DNA from: Rhizomys pruinosus
Taxonomy: Eukaryota > Chordata > Mammalia > Rodentia > Spalacidae
NCBI GenBank assembly: GCA_009823505.1
Contig: VZQC01006658.1
Location: forward strand, 261,519-325,518
DNA length: 64,000 bases
Direction of reading: 5' to 3'
Shown: positions 9,177-19,568 of the stretch, in pieces
How the letters are laid out: each line of letters starts with the position of its first letter
Position numbering within the stretch: the first letter of the stretch is position 1
Position numbers and translations under genes: made by a program
Notes under the pieces: model-generated
The model's database searches: none
Seen by the model: the letters and a program-made list of their open reading frames with translations, nothing else
Told to the model about the DNA's origin: nothing

Positions 9177-9271
9177 CTTTTTTTTTCTTTTTCGTGTGCA
9201 ATGTTAGGGGTATAGCCCAGGGGCCTCATGCAAAGTAGGCTTACATCCTTTAATTGAGCCACATCCCTAGG
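9177..9271 (-). mobile_element. ID/B4-like fragment, antisense
   Basis: T-rich start, then GGGGTATAGCCCAGGGGCC and TTGAGCCACATCCCTAGGC. Confidence 0.45.
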
Positions 9272-9319
9272 CTCTGGGCTCATTGTTCTAGGATTTCTAC
9301 CCCATGGGAGGGTGGGATC

Positions 9320-9486
9320 TTTTGTTTTTGTTTGGTTTTGTTGGGTGGGGAGTGAGATAGAGTTTCCTTGTAGTCTCAGCTGGCTTGGAGCTGTGTACAC
9401 CGGGCTGGTCTCTAATCTCACAGAGATCCACCTACCTCTCTGCCTCCTGAGTGCCAGGATTAAAGGCTGGCATCACCGTGCTCTGC
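9320..9486 (-). mobile_element. B1-like SINE, antisense
   Basis: GAGATAGAGTTTCCTTGTAG through ACAGAGATCCACCTACC to GGCATCACCGTGCTCTGC. 9487-9780 has no recognised feature. Confidence 0.75.
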
Positions 9487-9796
9487 AGAGCTGCTGCTTT
9501 CAGGCCTCTAGTTGGGGTGCCAGATAGCTAAACATGACAGGAAAACTGACCCCTTCCCCAAGCAAAAGAGAAGGGGAGGGGCCAGGGTCCCACAGTCTCC
9601 CTGGGGGGCACAGCCTCAGTGATCTAAAGGTCTCCCACTAGAATACCACCTAAGGTTTCGAACCACCCAAGCAGGAAACTGGTGTTCTACAATGGTCTTT
9701 GTGCATTTCTCCAACATCCAAACTGCATCAGGGCCCCAGTCCGGGGTGGGAGCCTTCCTGGTCTATCACCATCTTTTTGATTATTTATTTATTTGG

Positions 9797-9798
<2 letters not shown>

Positions 9799-9880
<82 letters not shown>
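9799..9880. repeat. 82-bp uninterrupted T run
   Basis: Immediately followed by error-rich B1-like sequence and an N at 10010. The length is likely inflated by sequencing or assembly. Confidence 0.9.
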
Positions 9881-9890
9881 CTTTTTTTTC

Positions 9891-10009
9891 TTTTTTAGCA
9901 AGGGTCTCCCCTTTCGCCCCACTGTTTTTGAACTCCCTGTTTTGAACCCGCCGGCCTCTCACCACCCAAAAACCCCCCCCCCCCGCCTCACAGGGTTATT
10001 TTCTGGCCC
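9891..10009 (-). mobile_element. corrupted antisense B1 at a failed join
   Basis: AGGGTCTCCCCTTTCGCCCC ... GAACTCCCTGTTTTGAACCC looks like the same B1 as the clean copy after the N, but with homopolymer errors and a 12-C run. Probably a low-quality contig end. Confidence 0.55.
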
Positions 10010-10010
10010 N
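10010..10010. other. single-N assembly join
   Basis: One N; B1 sequence is seen on both sides in overlapping register, so the two contig ends probably overlap. Confidence 0.8.
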
Positions 10011-10138
10011 GGGTCTCCCTGTAGTCCCAGCTGTCCTGGAATTCACTATATAGATGAGGCTGGCCTTGAACTCACAGAGATCCACCCACCTCTGCCTCCC
10101 AAGTGCTGGGATCAAAGCTGTGCACCACCACACCCGGC
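10011..10138 (-). mobile_element. B1 SINE, antisense, 3' part missing at join
   Basis: GGGTCTCCCTGTAGTCCC to CACCACCACACCCGGC. Confidence 0.88.
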
Positions 10139-10139
10139 T

Positions 10140-10320
10140 AGTTATTATTTTATGTGTGTGAATATGTTGCCTGCATGTAGAATGGTGCACCCAAGTCGTG
10201 CAGTGCCCTTGGAGGTCAGAAGAAGGCATCAGATAGATGGTTGTTAGCCACCATTTGGGTACTGGGAATCAAACCCTGGTCCTTTGCAAGAGCAAGTAGT
10301 GCTCTTAACTGCTGAGCCCC
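10140..10320 (-). mobile_element. B3-type SINE, antisense, directly abutting a B1
   Basis: TTATTTTATGTGTGTGAAT ... CTGGTCCTTTGCAAGAGC ... CTGAGCCCC. In its own sense this is a complete B3 followed at once by B1. Its 5' edge is interrupted by the next B1. Confidence 0.85.
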
Positions 10321-10325
10321 TTTTT

Positions 10326-10485
10326 TATTTTTTATTTTTTTTGGTCTTTTTGAGACAGGGTCTCCCTGTAGCCCCAGCTGTCCTGGAACTCACTCTGTAG
10401 ACCAGGCTGGCCTTGAACTCACAAAGATCCGCCTACCTCTGCCTCCCAAGTGCTGGGACTAAAGGCGTGCGCCACCACGCCCGGC
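10326..10485 (-). mobile_element. young B1 SINE, antisense
   Basis: Inserted in the head of the B3 with a 15-bp TSD, GCTGAGCCCCTTTTT (10311-10325 and 10486-10500). Clean body to GCCACCACGCCCGGC. Confidence 0.95.
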
Positions 10486-10602
10486 GCTGAGCCCCTTTTT
10501 GATACATTTTAATAAGGTAGTTCTCAAGCCTAGGGGAGACTAGGGAGGACTAATGAGGCAGACATAGCCAGGAATTAGATGATTTTAAAATTGAGAGCTG
10601 GC

Positions 10603-10853
10603 GGGGCTGGAGAGATGGCCTAGTGGTTAAGAGCACTGACCGCTCTTGCAGAGGACCTGGGTTCAATCCCCAGCACCCACATGGCAGCCAAGAACCGTCT
10701 GAAACTCCAATTCCAGGAGAACTCCAGTTCCAGGGGAATCCGAGACCCTCTTCTGACCTCTGCGGCATTGCATGACACGGGTGCACAAACTTACATGTAG
10801 ACAGTACATTCATACACATACAGAAATAAATAAAATTAAAAAAAATAAATAAA
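10603..10853 (+). mobile_element. young B3 SINE with internal duplication, sense
   Basis: Perfect 16-bp TSD AAAATTGAGAGCTGGC (10587-10602 and 10854-10869). Both AACTCC blocks are present. Confidence 0.95.
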
Positions 10854-10869
10854 AAAATTGAGAGCTGGC

Positions 10870-11090
10870 TAGGTAGCTCTACAGGTAAGAGTGCTGCTCA
10901 CTGCCAAGCCTGATGACCTGAGTTTGATCCCTGGGACGCACATAATGGAAGGAGAAAACTGACTTCCAAAAGTTGTTAACTTACTTCCATACATGCACCA
11001 TGGCATTCATATGTGTCCACACAAATATATCCCACACAAATGCATACACATACACATACACAACATAGATTCATACACATATATGTTTAA
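10870..11090 (+). mobile_element. older B3A-like SINE, sense
   Basis: TAGGTAGCTCTACAGGTAAG, CTGCCAAGCCTGATGACCTG and ACACACAAATG-rich tail; typical of the older branch of rodent tRNA SINEs. Confidence 0.6.
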
Positions 11091-11126
11091 AAATAGTAAA
11101 AATAACCTTGTCTCTAAAAGACCAGT

Positions 11127-11160
11127 AATAATAATAATAACAATAATAAATCTTTATTTA
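11127..11160. repeat. (TAA)n microsatellite
   Basis: AATAATAATAATAACAATAAT beside a B1 insertion. Confidence 0.85.
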
Positions 11161-11166
11161 TTTATT

Positions 11167-11315
11167 TTTTTGGTCTTTTCGAGACAGGGTCTCCTTGTAT
11201 CCCCAGCTAGCCTGGAACTCTCTCTGTGAACCAGTCTGGCCTTGAACTCACAAAGATCCACCTGCCTCTGCCTCCCAAGTGCTAGGATTAAAGGCGTGCG
11301 CCACCACGCCCGGCC
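11167..11315 (-). mobile_element. young B1 SINE, antisense
   Basis: 17-bp TSD ACAATAATAAATCTTTA (11150-11166 and 11316-11332). Confidence 0.95.
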
Positions 11316-11335
11316 ACAATAATAAATCTTTAAAT

Positions 11336-11767
11336 GCCAGGCATGGTGGCATAGGCCTTTTTTTTTTCATTTTATTTATTTTTGTATGTGTATGAGTGTA
11401 CTGTCTGCATGTAGGTTTGTGCACCCGTGTCGTGCAATGCCTCGGAGGTCAGAAGAGGGTGTCGAATTCCCCTGGAACTGGAGTTCTCCTGGAATTGGAG
11501 TCTCAGACGGTTCTCAGCCGCCATGTGGGTGCTGGGGATCGAACCCGGGTCCTCTGCAACAGTGGACAGCGCTCTTAACCGCTAGGCCATCTCTCCAGCC
11601 CCAATGGTGGCATAGGCCTTTGATCCCAGTGCTTGGGAGGGAGAGGCAGGCAGATCTCTCTAAGTTCAAGGCCAGCCTGGTCTACATAGCAAGCTCCAGG
11701 CCAGCTGGGACTAAAGGGAGACCCTGTCTCAAAGAAACAAAAACAAAACAAAAGAAAACAAAACTCT
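11336..11767 (+). mobile_element. B1 SINE, sense, split by a B3
   Basis: Head 11336-11360 (GCCAGGCATGGTGGCATAGG) and remainder 11604-11767 ending CCCTGTCTCAAAGAAAC plus an AAAACA-rich tail. Confidence 0.88.
11361..11603 (-). mobile_element. nested B3 SINE with internal duplication, antisense
   Basis: Perfect 18-bp TSD ATGGTGGCATAGGCCTTT (11343-11360 and 11604-11621). Ends AGGCCATCTCTCCAGCCCC. Confidence 0.95.
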
Positions 11768-11884
11768 CAAAAATAAACCCCAAAATCTCTTAGAATCAAC
11801 TTGTGGACACCTATTTTGAGAATGCCTTTTCCATGTGGCTTATTTAAAAACATTATTGTAAAAAAATAAATAAAAAATTATCTT

Positions 11885-12067
11885 GGGGTTGGAGAGATAG
11901 CTCTTTCAGAAGACCTGGCTTCAGTTCCCAGCATTCATTGGCAGCTAACATCCATAACTCCAGTTCCAGGGGTATCTTATGCCCTCTTCTGGCCTCCGTG
12001 GGTAGTGCACACATGGGTGTATGTCCATATTCACAGGCAAAGCACTCATACACATAAAAAATAAATA
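11885..12067 (+). mobile_element. B3-type SINE, sense, shortened
   Basis: TTGGGGTTGGAGAGATAGC ... CCTCTTCTGGCCTCCGTGG ... CTCATACACATAAAAAATAA; part of the A-box to B-box interval is missing. Confidence 0.82.
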
Positions 12068-12069
12068 AG

Positions 12070-12205
12070 ACAGGCATGATGGTGCATGCCTTTAATCTTA
12101 GCACTCAGGAGGCAGAGGCAAGTAGTTCTCTGTGAATTCAAGGCCTGCCTGGTCTACCATGTGAGTTCCAGGCCAGCTGTGGCTACCAGGAGACCCTGTC
12201 TCAAA
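12070..12205 (+). mobile_element. B1 SINE, sense
   Basis: ACAGGCATGATGGTGCATGC to CCCTGTCTCAAAC; its tail has become an AAAAC repeat. Confidence 0.88.
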
Positions 12206-12268
12206 CAAAACAAAACAAAACAAAACAAAACAAAACAAAACAAAACAAAACAAACAAAACAAAAACAC
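12204..12268. repeat. (AAAAC)n microsatellite
   Basis: About twelve AAAAC units grown from the B1 tail. Confidence 0.93.
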
Positions 12269-12304
12269 AACTAACTAAATAAATAAAAACAAATACATTT
12301 AAAA

Positions 12305-12512
12305 CAGGTGCTAGAGAGCTTGCTCAGTGATTAAGGGCATTGGTTGTTTTTGTAGAGGAGCTAGGTTTGGTTCCCAGCAACCACATGGCATCTAACAACC
12401 TTCCATAATCAATTCCAGAGGCTCCAATGCCCTCTTTTGACTTCCGTGGGCATTGCATGCCTGGCAGGTGCACTTACACTCATACACATAAAAAATTTTT
12501 TTTAAACAAAAC
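12305..12512 (+). mobile_element. B3-type SINE, sense, diverged
   Basis: GGTGCTAGAGAGCTTGCTCA, GGTTCCCAGCAACCACATGG, CCCTCTTTTGACTTCCGTGG. Confidence 0.78.
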
Positions 12513-12526
12513 AAAATAATCTTGTT

Positions 12527-12589
12527 GGGGCTGGTTTAGTGTGAAGGCATTTATAAGGCCCTGTGTTTGAATCCTCAGCACCAAAAAAT
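12527..12589 (+). mobile_element. ID-like SINE, sense
   Basis: TTGGGGCTGGTTTAGTGTG ... AAGGCCCTGTGTTTGAATCC TCAGCACCAAAAAA; matches the ID tRNA-Ala-like layout. Confidence 0.65.
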
Positions 12590-13322
12590 GACTAAGGAAA
12601 TAAACTTAACCCTCTCTTATTAACAGCTGGGATGAATTCCATCATGGAGATGTGGTTAAATTTATCATATGGATAATTTGTTTGATCATGACCCATGTGG
12701 GCTGGAAAAAACAAAGTTTATTACAGGAATGGAAATAATACCAAGCAACCTATGGTAGCAGTAATTAATATGGTGTTTAACTTTGACTTTGGCCTAACCA
12801 ACACAAATACCCTCCCCACATCAAAACGGGCTCTGACCACATCCCTGCCCTTGGCCTCCATCTACTTATAGGACTAAGCTAGAGTGCTCCGGAGGGCCAG
12901 GAAGTGGACAAGTGGTACACTGTGTGAAGTAATCTGATAGCATCTACGTCTTCCAGCTTGATGCAAACAGGTGAAACGTTTCCACCAAGATTCATTCCTA
13001 CGTAGACCAGTGATTAAGAGTCTTCTCTCTTAAACAGTGTGAACACTGTCGGTCATTGGCCCCCTCAGAACTGATGTGTGTGATAACATTTTTTTTTTTT
13101 TTTGCCCAGAAGTCCTCACCAGCTGAGGAAGAGGAATTCCCCAAACCCTAGAGCTCTCTAGAAGTCTGTAAGAGTGTGAATCAGGAAGCCAAAACCCTGA
13201 CGGCATGCCTTTCCAGCCAGGTCCCTGATGCTTTTGAGGGGGAAGAAAGACAGCTCTCCAAGGGCCTTTGTTCAGTCTGTGCTGAAGGGTTCTTCTGCCT
13301 GCACTCCACACCATCTTGACCT
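12590..13322. other. single-copy intergenic sequence
   Basis: No SINE, gene or convincing ORF seen; only a 15-T run at 13089-13103. Confidence 0.5.
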
Positions 13323-13514
13323 GCAGCTGGAGAGATGATGGCTCTGTGGTTAAGAATGCATGCCGCCGGGCGTGGTGGCACACGCCTTTAATCCTAGCAC
13401 TTGGGAGGCAGAGGCAGGCGGATCTTTGTGAGTTCAAGGCCAGCCTGGTCTACAGAGTGAGTTCCAGGACAGCTGGGGCTACAGGGAGACCCTGTCTTGA
13501 AAAGACAAAAATAA
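13323..13514 (+). mobile_element. B3 head fragment followed by B1, sense
   Basis: About 40 bp of B3 head (GCTGGAGAGATGATGGCTCT) runs straight into a complete B1 (13364-13514, GCCGGGCGTGGTGGCACACG). The junction differs from the composite at 13568 and no clean shared TSD was found, so this may be two events plus a deletion. Confidence 0.7.
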
Positions 13515-13567
13515 GACTGGGCATGTAAGAGGACTATTCAGAGTATCACATTAAAATTTAGAACACA

Positions 13568-13821
13568 GGGCTGGAAAGATGTCTCAGTGGTGAAGACCTC
13601 CGTCTGCTCTTGCAAAGGACCTGGGTTCGATTCCCAACACCCACATGGCAGCTAAAAACCATCTTTAAGCCAGCCATGATGCCACACACCTTTACTCCTA
13701 GTACTCAGGAGGCAGAGGCAGGCAGATCTCTGTGAGTTCAAGGCCAGCCTGGTCTACAGAGTGAGTTCCAGGATAGCTGGGGCTACAGGGAGACCCTGTC
13801 TCAAAAAGACAAAAAAAAAAA
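13568..13821 (+). mobile_element. composite B3-B1 SINE, sense, single TSD
   Basis: B3 head 13568-13668 ends CCATCTTTAA and is followed directly by B1 (GCCAGCCATGATGCC...) to CCCTGTCTCAAAAAGAC plus A-tail. One perfect 15-bp TSD, AAAATTTAGAACACA (13553-13567 and 13822-13836), flanks the pair, so it moved as one unit. The same B3/B1 junction recurs at 29105 and 59470. Confidence 0.88.
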
Positions 13822-13859
13822 AAAATTTAGAACACATAAAACATTTTAAAATGCTCCCA

Positions 13860-14025
13860 TGGGGGCTAGAGGGCTCAGCAGTTAAGAGCACTAGCTGTTC
13901 ACCCAGGGGATGAGTTCATTTCCCACCTCCTACATCAGACAGCTCACAACCACTTGTAACCCCAGCTCCAGGGGATGGGCAGCCACACAGTGGCATTCAC
14001 TCACAGAGACACAAATATACACATA
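13860..14025 (+). mobile_element. B3-type SINE, sense, diverged
   Basis: GGGGGCTAGAGGGCTCAGCA ... AGCTCACAACCACTTGTAAC ... CAAATATACACATAAAG. Confidence 0.68.
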
Positions 14026-14284
14026 AAGGCTATACCACAGCATAAAGGGATGAAGAGCAGTGTTGTTGGTAACACTAATATGGAAGAGAACAAGGCAAAT
14101 ACCAGTGATTTATGAAGAAAAACAGGTTTTGGTAGTAAGCTCGATAAAGACTAGTCAACAGCCTAACACCTTGCTGTGTGAAGTAGCCCTGGGCATCCTT
14201 CCCTATCCTCTGAAAGAGAAACCAAAGGGAAACCATCATACTTTCCTGCCAGCTTCATTCCACATCATCACTTTTGGCAGATTG

Positions 14285-14410
14285 TTCTAGTTTGCTTCTC
14301 CAATTGCTGTGAGAAAACACTCTGACCAATACAACTTGGGTAGGAAAGGATTTATTTGGCTTACATCTCCCAGGTCAAGTTCATCACTGAGGGAACCCAG
14401 GGCATTAAAC
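14285..14410. mobile_element. rodent interspersed repeat fragment, family unsure
   Basis: GCTGTGAGAAAACACTCTGACC and AGGAAAGGATTTATTTGGC are a common rodent repeat motif; possibly the 3' region of an L1-type element. Cut by a B1. Confidence 0.5.
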
Positions 14411-14583
14411 CTTTTTTTTTTTTTTTTTTTTTTTTTTTGGTCTTTTCAAGACAGGGTCTCCTGTAGGCCCCAGCTGTCCTGGAACTCAGCTCTGTAGACC
14501 AGGCTGGCTTGAACTCACAAAAGATCCGCCTACCTCTGCCTCCCAAGTGCTAGGATGGAAAGGGCTGCGCCACCACTCCCAGC
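14411..14583 (-). mobile_element. B1 SINE, antisense, with local errors
   Basis: A 28-T run, GGTCTTTTCAAGACAGGG, end GCGCCACCACTCCCAGC. Several one-base indels (AACTCAGCTCTGTAGACC) suggest low base quality. Confidence 0.85.
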
Positions 14584-15294
14584 TTTCCTCTATTTTAAAG
14601 GGAAATAGCTCACAGGCTACAGAAAAAAATCCAGACAATATTTCCCATAATCTTATGTTTATATTTGGCCTTAAGTCCTTTCCTTGAAGAGATTCTGGTG
14701 TATGGGAATGTCAAAAGAAGCTAGGTAATAATGTCAAATTGCTCAAGTTTTAAGTGCAAAAACAGCCCTGACAACAGGCTAACATAGAAGGCTAAGAAAA
14801 GAGAAAAGGAATTTAGCAATCCATTTGCCTTTGCCTATGGGAAAGATGGGAAATAGGTCCATGTGGAGGCCCACTAAAGGGTACGTGCTAGCATACGGAC
14901 TCTTCTCCCACACCCCAAATNGTATTCTTCATTGAATTTTCATCTATTACAAACAACCTAATAATTTTGTGATTATCTTACTTTAAAAAGATTGGGGAAA
15001 AGATAGAAAAAAGCATAAGAGAAAATTATTCATGGTAAACCTATTGGAGAGAACACACACTATTTGTGACAAGTCTCAGTTATTTATTTATTTATTTATT
15101 TGCAAAATCCTGATGACCATAATAGAGAAAAGTTTCTCAGCTCTTTTCTATAAACTCAAGTGGATATTTGGTTTAATCTAATGAGCAAGTCCTATCAATA
15201 GCCACAAATACATGAATATAAAGGCTGCTGTGGGCATGTCTGTGAAATCCACACCAAGATACTCCCTTCCTGTTCTTTTCACATTCAGTTTTTA
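14584..15294. other. single-copy intergenic sequence with one N
   Basis: AT-rich, no gene seen. A single N at 14921 marks a join and a short TTTA repeat lies at 15079-15102. Confidence 0.5.
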
Positions 15295-15460
15295 TAATAA
15301 ACCTCCGAGATGGGATCTATCCTTTTAGAATTGTGACAAATATCTCACAGAAAATGTTAATTGCCCAAGGTCATACAGCTAGGTAATGGAGCACCTGGGA
15401 TTTGAACACAAAGATTCTGACTTCAAATTCCACCATCTCATTCATCCCTATAGTATGAGT
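15295..15460 (-). mobile_element. MIR SINE, antisense
   Basis: MIR core read backwards: TTGCCCAAGGTCATACAGCT, GGTAATGGAGCACCTGGGAT, TTTGAACACAAAGATTCTGAC. An ancient mammalian SINE; 15461-16026 beyond it shows nothing recognised. Confidence 0.8.
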
Positions 15461-16026
15461 TTAGCTCCTAAATTATATGCTGACTATGATGATATAAAAT
15501 TACAGGAGTAGAGTATCCATGCATAGTTCACCCATAGAAGTCTTCTCTTGTTATTTGACTGTGCTACAGTGAGATGGTGTTTTGAAAATAGGTGTTCAGT
15601 ACCATTCTCTGTGCACTGACTTGTTGGCTGAGTTAGGAGCTATTGGGGTTAACATATGAAATAGGCCATCACAAGGTGTCTTGTTGGAAGCATGTGATTT
15701 TAGAGTCTGATATGTTATGTCCACTGCTGTAAGCAGGGATAATGGCCTGGTGGTGAAGTTTGTGAACACAGAGCTTCCATAGCTCTGCTCACCTGGGTAG
15801 TGGAAGGCTTCTCGACAGATGCCTCCATTTACTTAGGCACCACCCCACCCTATGGTATGGGCAACACCACTCCTGGCCTCAGAACAGTCAGCCAGGCTGT
15901 GTGTGACACCTTAAGTTTGTAAGAGCAGTAGCATTCCTGAGCAAGCTGCCATCTTACGATGGAAAAATCTAAAAAGAACCAAGCTCTACAGCAGTAGAAA
16001 ATCTCTTCAAGCTCTTTGGATAAAAG

Positions 16027-16182
16027 ATTTTTTTTTTTTTTGTCTTTTTGAGACAGGGTCTCCCCTTAGCCCCAGCTGTCCTGGAACTTACTCTGTAGAC
16101 CAGGCTGGCCTTGAACTCACAAAGATCAGCCTGCCTCTGCCTCCCAAGTGCTAGGATTAAAGGCGTGCACCACCATGCCTGG
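16027..16182 (-). mobile_element. B1 SINE, antisense
   Basis: T-run, GTCTTTTTGAGACAGGGTC, end CACCACCATGCCTGG. Confidence 0.9.
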
Positions 16183-16197
16183 ATGTTTTGATCTTTT

Positions 16198-16439
16198 TTT
16201 TAATTTTTTAAATTTTTTTTCGTATGTGTATGAACGTACTGTCTACACATAGGTTTGTGCACCCGTGTCGTGTAATGCTGTGGAGGTCAGAAGAGGGTGT
16301 TGGATTCCCCTGGAACTGGAGTTCTCCTGGAATTGGAGTTATAGACAGTTCTCAGCCACCATGTGGGTGCTGGGGATCGAACCCGGGTCCTCTGCAAGAG
16401 GAGTCGGCGCTCTTAACAGCTAGGCTATCTCTCCAGCCC
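16198..16439 (-). mobile_element. B3 SINE with internal duplication, antisense
   Basis: 14-bp TSD TGTTTTGATCTTTT (16184-16197 and 16440-16453). Ends GGCTATCTCTCCAGCCC. Confidence 0.93.
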
Positions 16440-16452
16440 TGTTTTGATCTTT

Positions 16453-16589
16453 TGAGACAGGGTCTCCCTGTAGCCCCAGCTGGCCTGGAACTTGCTATGT
16501 AGACCAGGCTGGCCTATGAACTCACAGAGATCTGCCTGCCTCTGCCTCCCAAGTGCTGGGATCAAAGGCATGCACCATCTCACCCTGCT
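16453..16589 (-). mobile_element. B1 SINE, antisense
   Basis: TGAGACAGGGTCTCCCTGTA to GCACCATCTCACCCTGC; its T-tail was the target of the B3 to the left. Confidence 0.88.
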
Positions 16590-16605
16590 CCATCATCCTG
16601 TTTTT

Positions 16606-16815
16606 CTTTATTTTTTATCTATTTTTTATGTGTATGAGTGTACTGTCTGCATGTAGGTTGGTGCACCCATGTCTTGCAATGCCGCGTTGGTCACGGATTC
16701 CCCTGGAACTGGAGTTAAAGATGGTTCTTAGCTGCCATGTGGGTGCTGGGAATCGAACCCGGGTCCTCTGCAAGAGCAGTCGGCGCTCTTAACAGCTGAG
16801 CCATCTCTCCGGCCC
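16606..16815 (-). mobile_element. B3 SINE without duplication, antisense
   Basis: Short TSD CCTGTTTTT (16597-16605 and 16816-16824). GGTGCTGGGAATCGAACCCG and GAGCCATCTCTCCGGCCC are clear. Confidence 0.92.
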
Positions 16816-16824
16816 CCTGTTTTT

Positions 16825-16989
16825 ATTTTTTATTTTATTTTTTTTGGTCTTTTCAAGACAGGGTCTCCCTGTACCCTCAGCTATCCTGGAATTCGCTCTG
16901 TAGACCAGGCTGGCCTTGAACTCACAAAAATCTGCCTGCCTCTGCCTCCCAAGTGCTAAGATTAAAGGCATGTGCTACCACACCGGGCT
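16825..16989 (-). mobile_element. B1 SINE, antisense
   Basis: T-rich start, GGTCTTTTCAAGACAGGG, end GTGCTACCACACCGGGC. Confidence 0.9.
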
Positions 16990-17135
16990 ATATTTCTTAA
17001 GTCATATCCTGGTGTCATATTCTTGGGGCTATAGCAACAAATTACCATAAGTTCAGTGGTCCAGAGTTCTAGTAGCCCTAGGTGTCCTTGGGTTACAGCT
17101 GTATTCCCCAGTCTCTCCACTTAATTCTTTCACTC

Positions 17136-17358
17136 TTTTTTTTTTTATATTTTAAAATTTATTTTTCTCTATGTATATGAATGTGGTATCTGCATGCAGG
17201 TCTGTGCACCCATGTCGTGCAATGCACGCAGAGGTCAGAAGAGGGTGTCGGATTCCCCTGGAACTGGAGTTCTCCTGGAATTGGAGTGCTGGGGATCGAT
17301 CCCAGTCCTCTGTAAGAGCAGTCAGAGCTCTTAACCGCTAGGCCATCCCTCCAGCCCC
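17136..17358 (-). mobile_element. B3 SINE with internal duplication, antisense
   Basis: Perfect 13-bp TSD AATTCTTTCACTC (17123-17135 and 17359-17371). A short internal deletion removes part of the region before GTGCTGGGGATCGATCCC. Confidence 0.93.
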
Positions 17359-17511
17359 AATTCTTTCACTCAACTCTGCACAGCAAACCATTCGTACACA
17401 CCAGTGCACACAGGCTGTGTCGTACCTGGGTGCTGCTATTCCACCCAGCTTTGGTCTGGTTTCTGATCTCAACCAGGCAAATGCATGTATCTTTTGAGAG
17501 CTGGATCAATG

Positions 17512-17662
17512 TCACCCCTGGTAGCCTGGGCTGTGGCAAAGGCCTGAAATTCCAGAGGCTAAGGCAGGAGGAGCTGACCAGTTCAAGGCATGCCAGGGCT
17601 AATCCTGAGTTCAAGGCCAACCTGAGTAACTCAGTAAACCCAGTCTCAAAAACAAAAACAAA
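17512..17662 (+). mobile_element. old B1-like SINE, sense
   Basis: GGCCTGAAATTCCAGAGGC, AGGCAGGAGGAGCTGACC, AGTCTCAAAAACAAAAAC; proto-B1-like divergence. Confidence 0.55.
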
Positions 17663-17667
17663 TTAAG

Positions 17668-17740
17668 CCTGGGATTATATCAGAGTGGTAGAGAACTTGC
17701 CTAGCAGAATCTGTGTTCTATTCTCAAGTACTACACTCAC
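17668..17740 (+). mobile_element. ID-like SINE, sense, diverged
   Basis: TGGTAGAGAACTTGCCTAGC resembles the ID A-box region; it follows the B1-like copy. Confidence 0.5.
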
Positions 17741-17814
17741 ACAAGTCACCCCTGTAACTTGGATTTCATTGCTCTTATTCTCGAATTCTGTTCAATTTCA
17801 AATAATTTATTGTC

Positions 17815-18052
17815 GGGGGCTGGAGAGATGGCCTAGCAGTTAAGAGCACTGACTGCTCTTGCAGAGGACCCGGGTTCGATTCCCAGCACCCACATGGCGG
17901 TTGAGAACCGTCTGTAACTCCAATTCCAGGAGAACTCCAGTTCCAGGGGAATAGGACACCCTCTTCTGACCTCCACAGCATTGCACGACAGGGGTTCACA
18001 AACCTACATGCAGACAGTACATTCATACACATAAATAAATAAATAAATAAAA
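17815..18052 (+). mobile_element. young B3 SINE with internal duplication, sense
   Basis: TSD AATAATTTATTGTC (17801-17814) and AATAATTATTGTC (18053-18065), one base apart. Clean full-length body. Confidence 0.94.
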
Positions 18053-18065
18053 AATAATTATTGTC

Positions 18066-18959
18066 CTTTTGCATAGACTGTGACCTTCCTGAGGGAAAGG
18101 GCCCGTTCTGCACTTAGCTTGGTGTTAAGACACAGATGCCCAATGAAAGAAGACTGTTGTATTAAGCAGTACAGTTTGTACTTCACGATAGCTGCTGATA
18201 TACTGCCTATGTCGGTCTTTTCATGTGAATGGGGTGTGACCAAGCCTTGATATGACTCATTATTTAACAAGCATACCAGAATTTATATAACCAAATGAAG
18301 GCTGCTTCCTTCAAAGTCTTCCCTTGTAAGAGTGGATTGATTCTTAGTTCCATGATGCTGTCATTTCCTGGGACTGCTTGGAACCCTTTTCTTGGATACA
18401 ACCCTAGTGTTCCTAAAAGATTCTTTTGCAATATCTTCCATGCTACCATATTGTCCATTTATTTAGCATTTATTATGTACATTATCTTATGTTGTTTTGG
18501 GGTAAAAGATAAGAGAATTTCACATGTTTACTGCCTTCAAGGTTTGTTTTGGAGCAACGGCAATAAGTTAAAGGATATGATCCCAGAGACTGGGCTTGGA
18601 TTTTGGGGAAAAACTCAGGTTCTTTTCTCTGGTTTCAAACCTCTCAAAGGGACTAAGGTGGGCGATGGAGTTGCATGCTAACGATAATTGCTTTAAGCCA
18701 AATTGTTCTAAAGATTTCCAAACAGGAGCCTACGTGTTTTTTCTAAGTGGATTTGGCATGCCTGTTTAAAACCTAGAGTTCCCACTTCATGGCGACGCTG
18801 TTCTGCACCCTGACTCCCAATTAAATTACAATTTGAGCACTGTGAGACCCTGCCCTTCCTTACTTTCCGGTGCCCTCTAACGGGATAAATATTGAGTGAC
18901 AGCTTAGTCCAAGTCTAAGGCTGCGTGGCAGGGACTTTACAGACTTCCTTTTCTTTCAT
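18066..18959. other. single-copy sequence upstream of the CpG island
   Basis: About 900 bp free of SINEs, unlike the surrounding DNA. Such a SINE-free upstream block fits a promoter-proximal region. No coding potential seen. Confidence 0.5.
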
Positions 18960-19407
18960 GCTTCCTACTCTTCGCAGTGACAGCTTTGTAGATCCCGAGG
19001 GACGTCGGGAGAGAACAACTGGGAGGGCCTAGGCCGCCGGGAGGGTCAGCGAGGAAAAAGGTGGCGGATCTGGGCGCACAGCGGGAGTTCCTGCTTCCTG
19101 GTTCTCCCCAGCGAGCGTCCCACGGTGGGAGCCTCAGGGAAGGGAGCAGCCCTTCCTGTCCATCCGGGTCCTTTCAGAGAAGGTGACAGGTCGCCAAACC
19201 CTGGCCAAGAGAAAAGTTTTCAGTTTTGGGGTGAGGAGGGGGGACACAATAGGGAGACGATGGAACTAGGGTGCGGGAAGAGCTGGAATAGAGCGGGAGA
19301 TTGGGATACTAAAGACCAGGCGTGTAGGCGCGCGCGGGAGCAGCCAGCCACCCGCAAGGGGGGGAGCCGCCGGTTGTGACCACGCCCCTCACCACGCTCC
19401 CTCCCCA

Positions 19408-19473
19408 GGCCCCGCCCCCAGCTCACACCCCTGCGCCGTCAGGCCCCGCCCCCAGGCGCCAGGCCCCGCCCCC
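19408..19473 (+). promoter_or_regulatory. three GC boxes (Sp/KLF sites)
   Basis: GGCCCCGCCCCC occurs three times, at 19408-19419, 19442-19453 and 19462-19473. A CACGCCCCTC KLF-like site precedes them at 19381. They lie 100-160 bp upstream of the MCAT cluster. Confidence 0.75.
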
Positions 19474-19568
19474 GCACCGCCCAGGGCCTGCTAGCCACAG
19501 TCTCCTCCCTGAGGTGCGGGTGGCAGCGCCGCCACTCCCTCCCGCTCCCTTCCCGGCCTCGCGTATCT

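Noticed and set aside
13323..13514. A fourth B3-B1 composite of the same type
   Set aside because: The B3 part stops at about 40 bp rather than at CTTTAA and no shared TSD was found, so it is listed separately.
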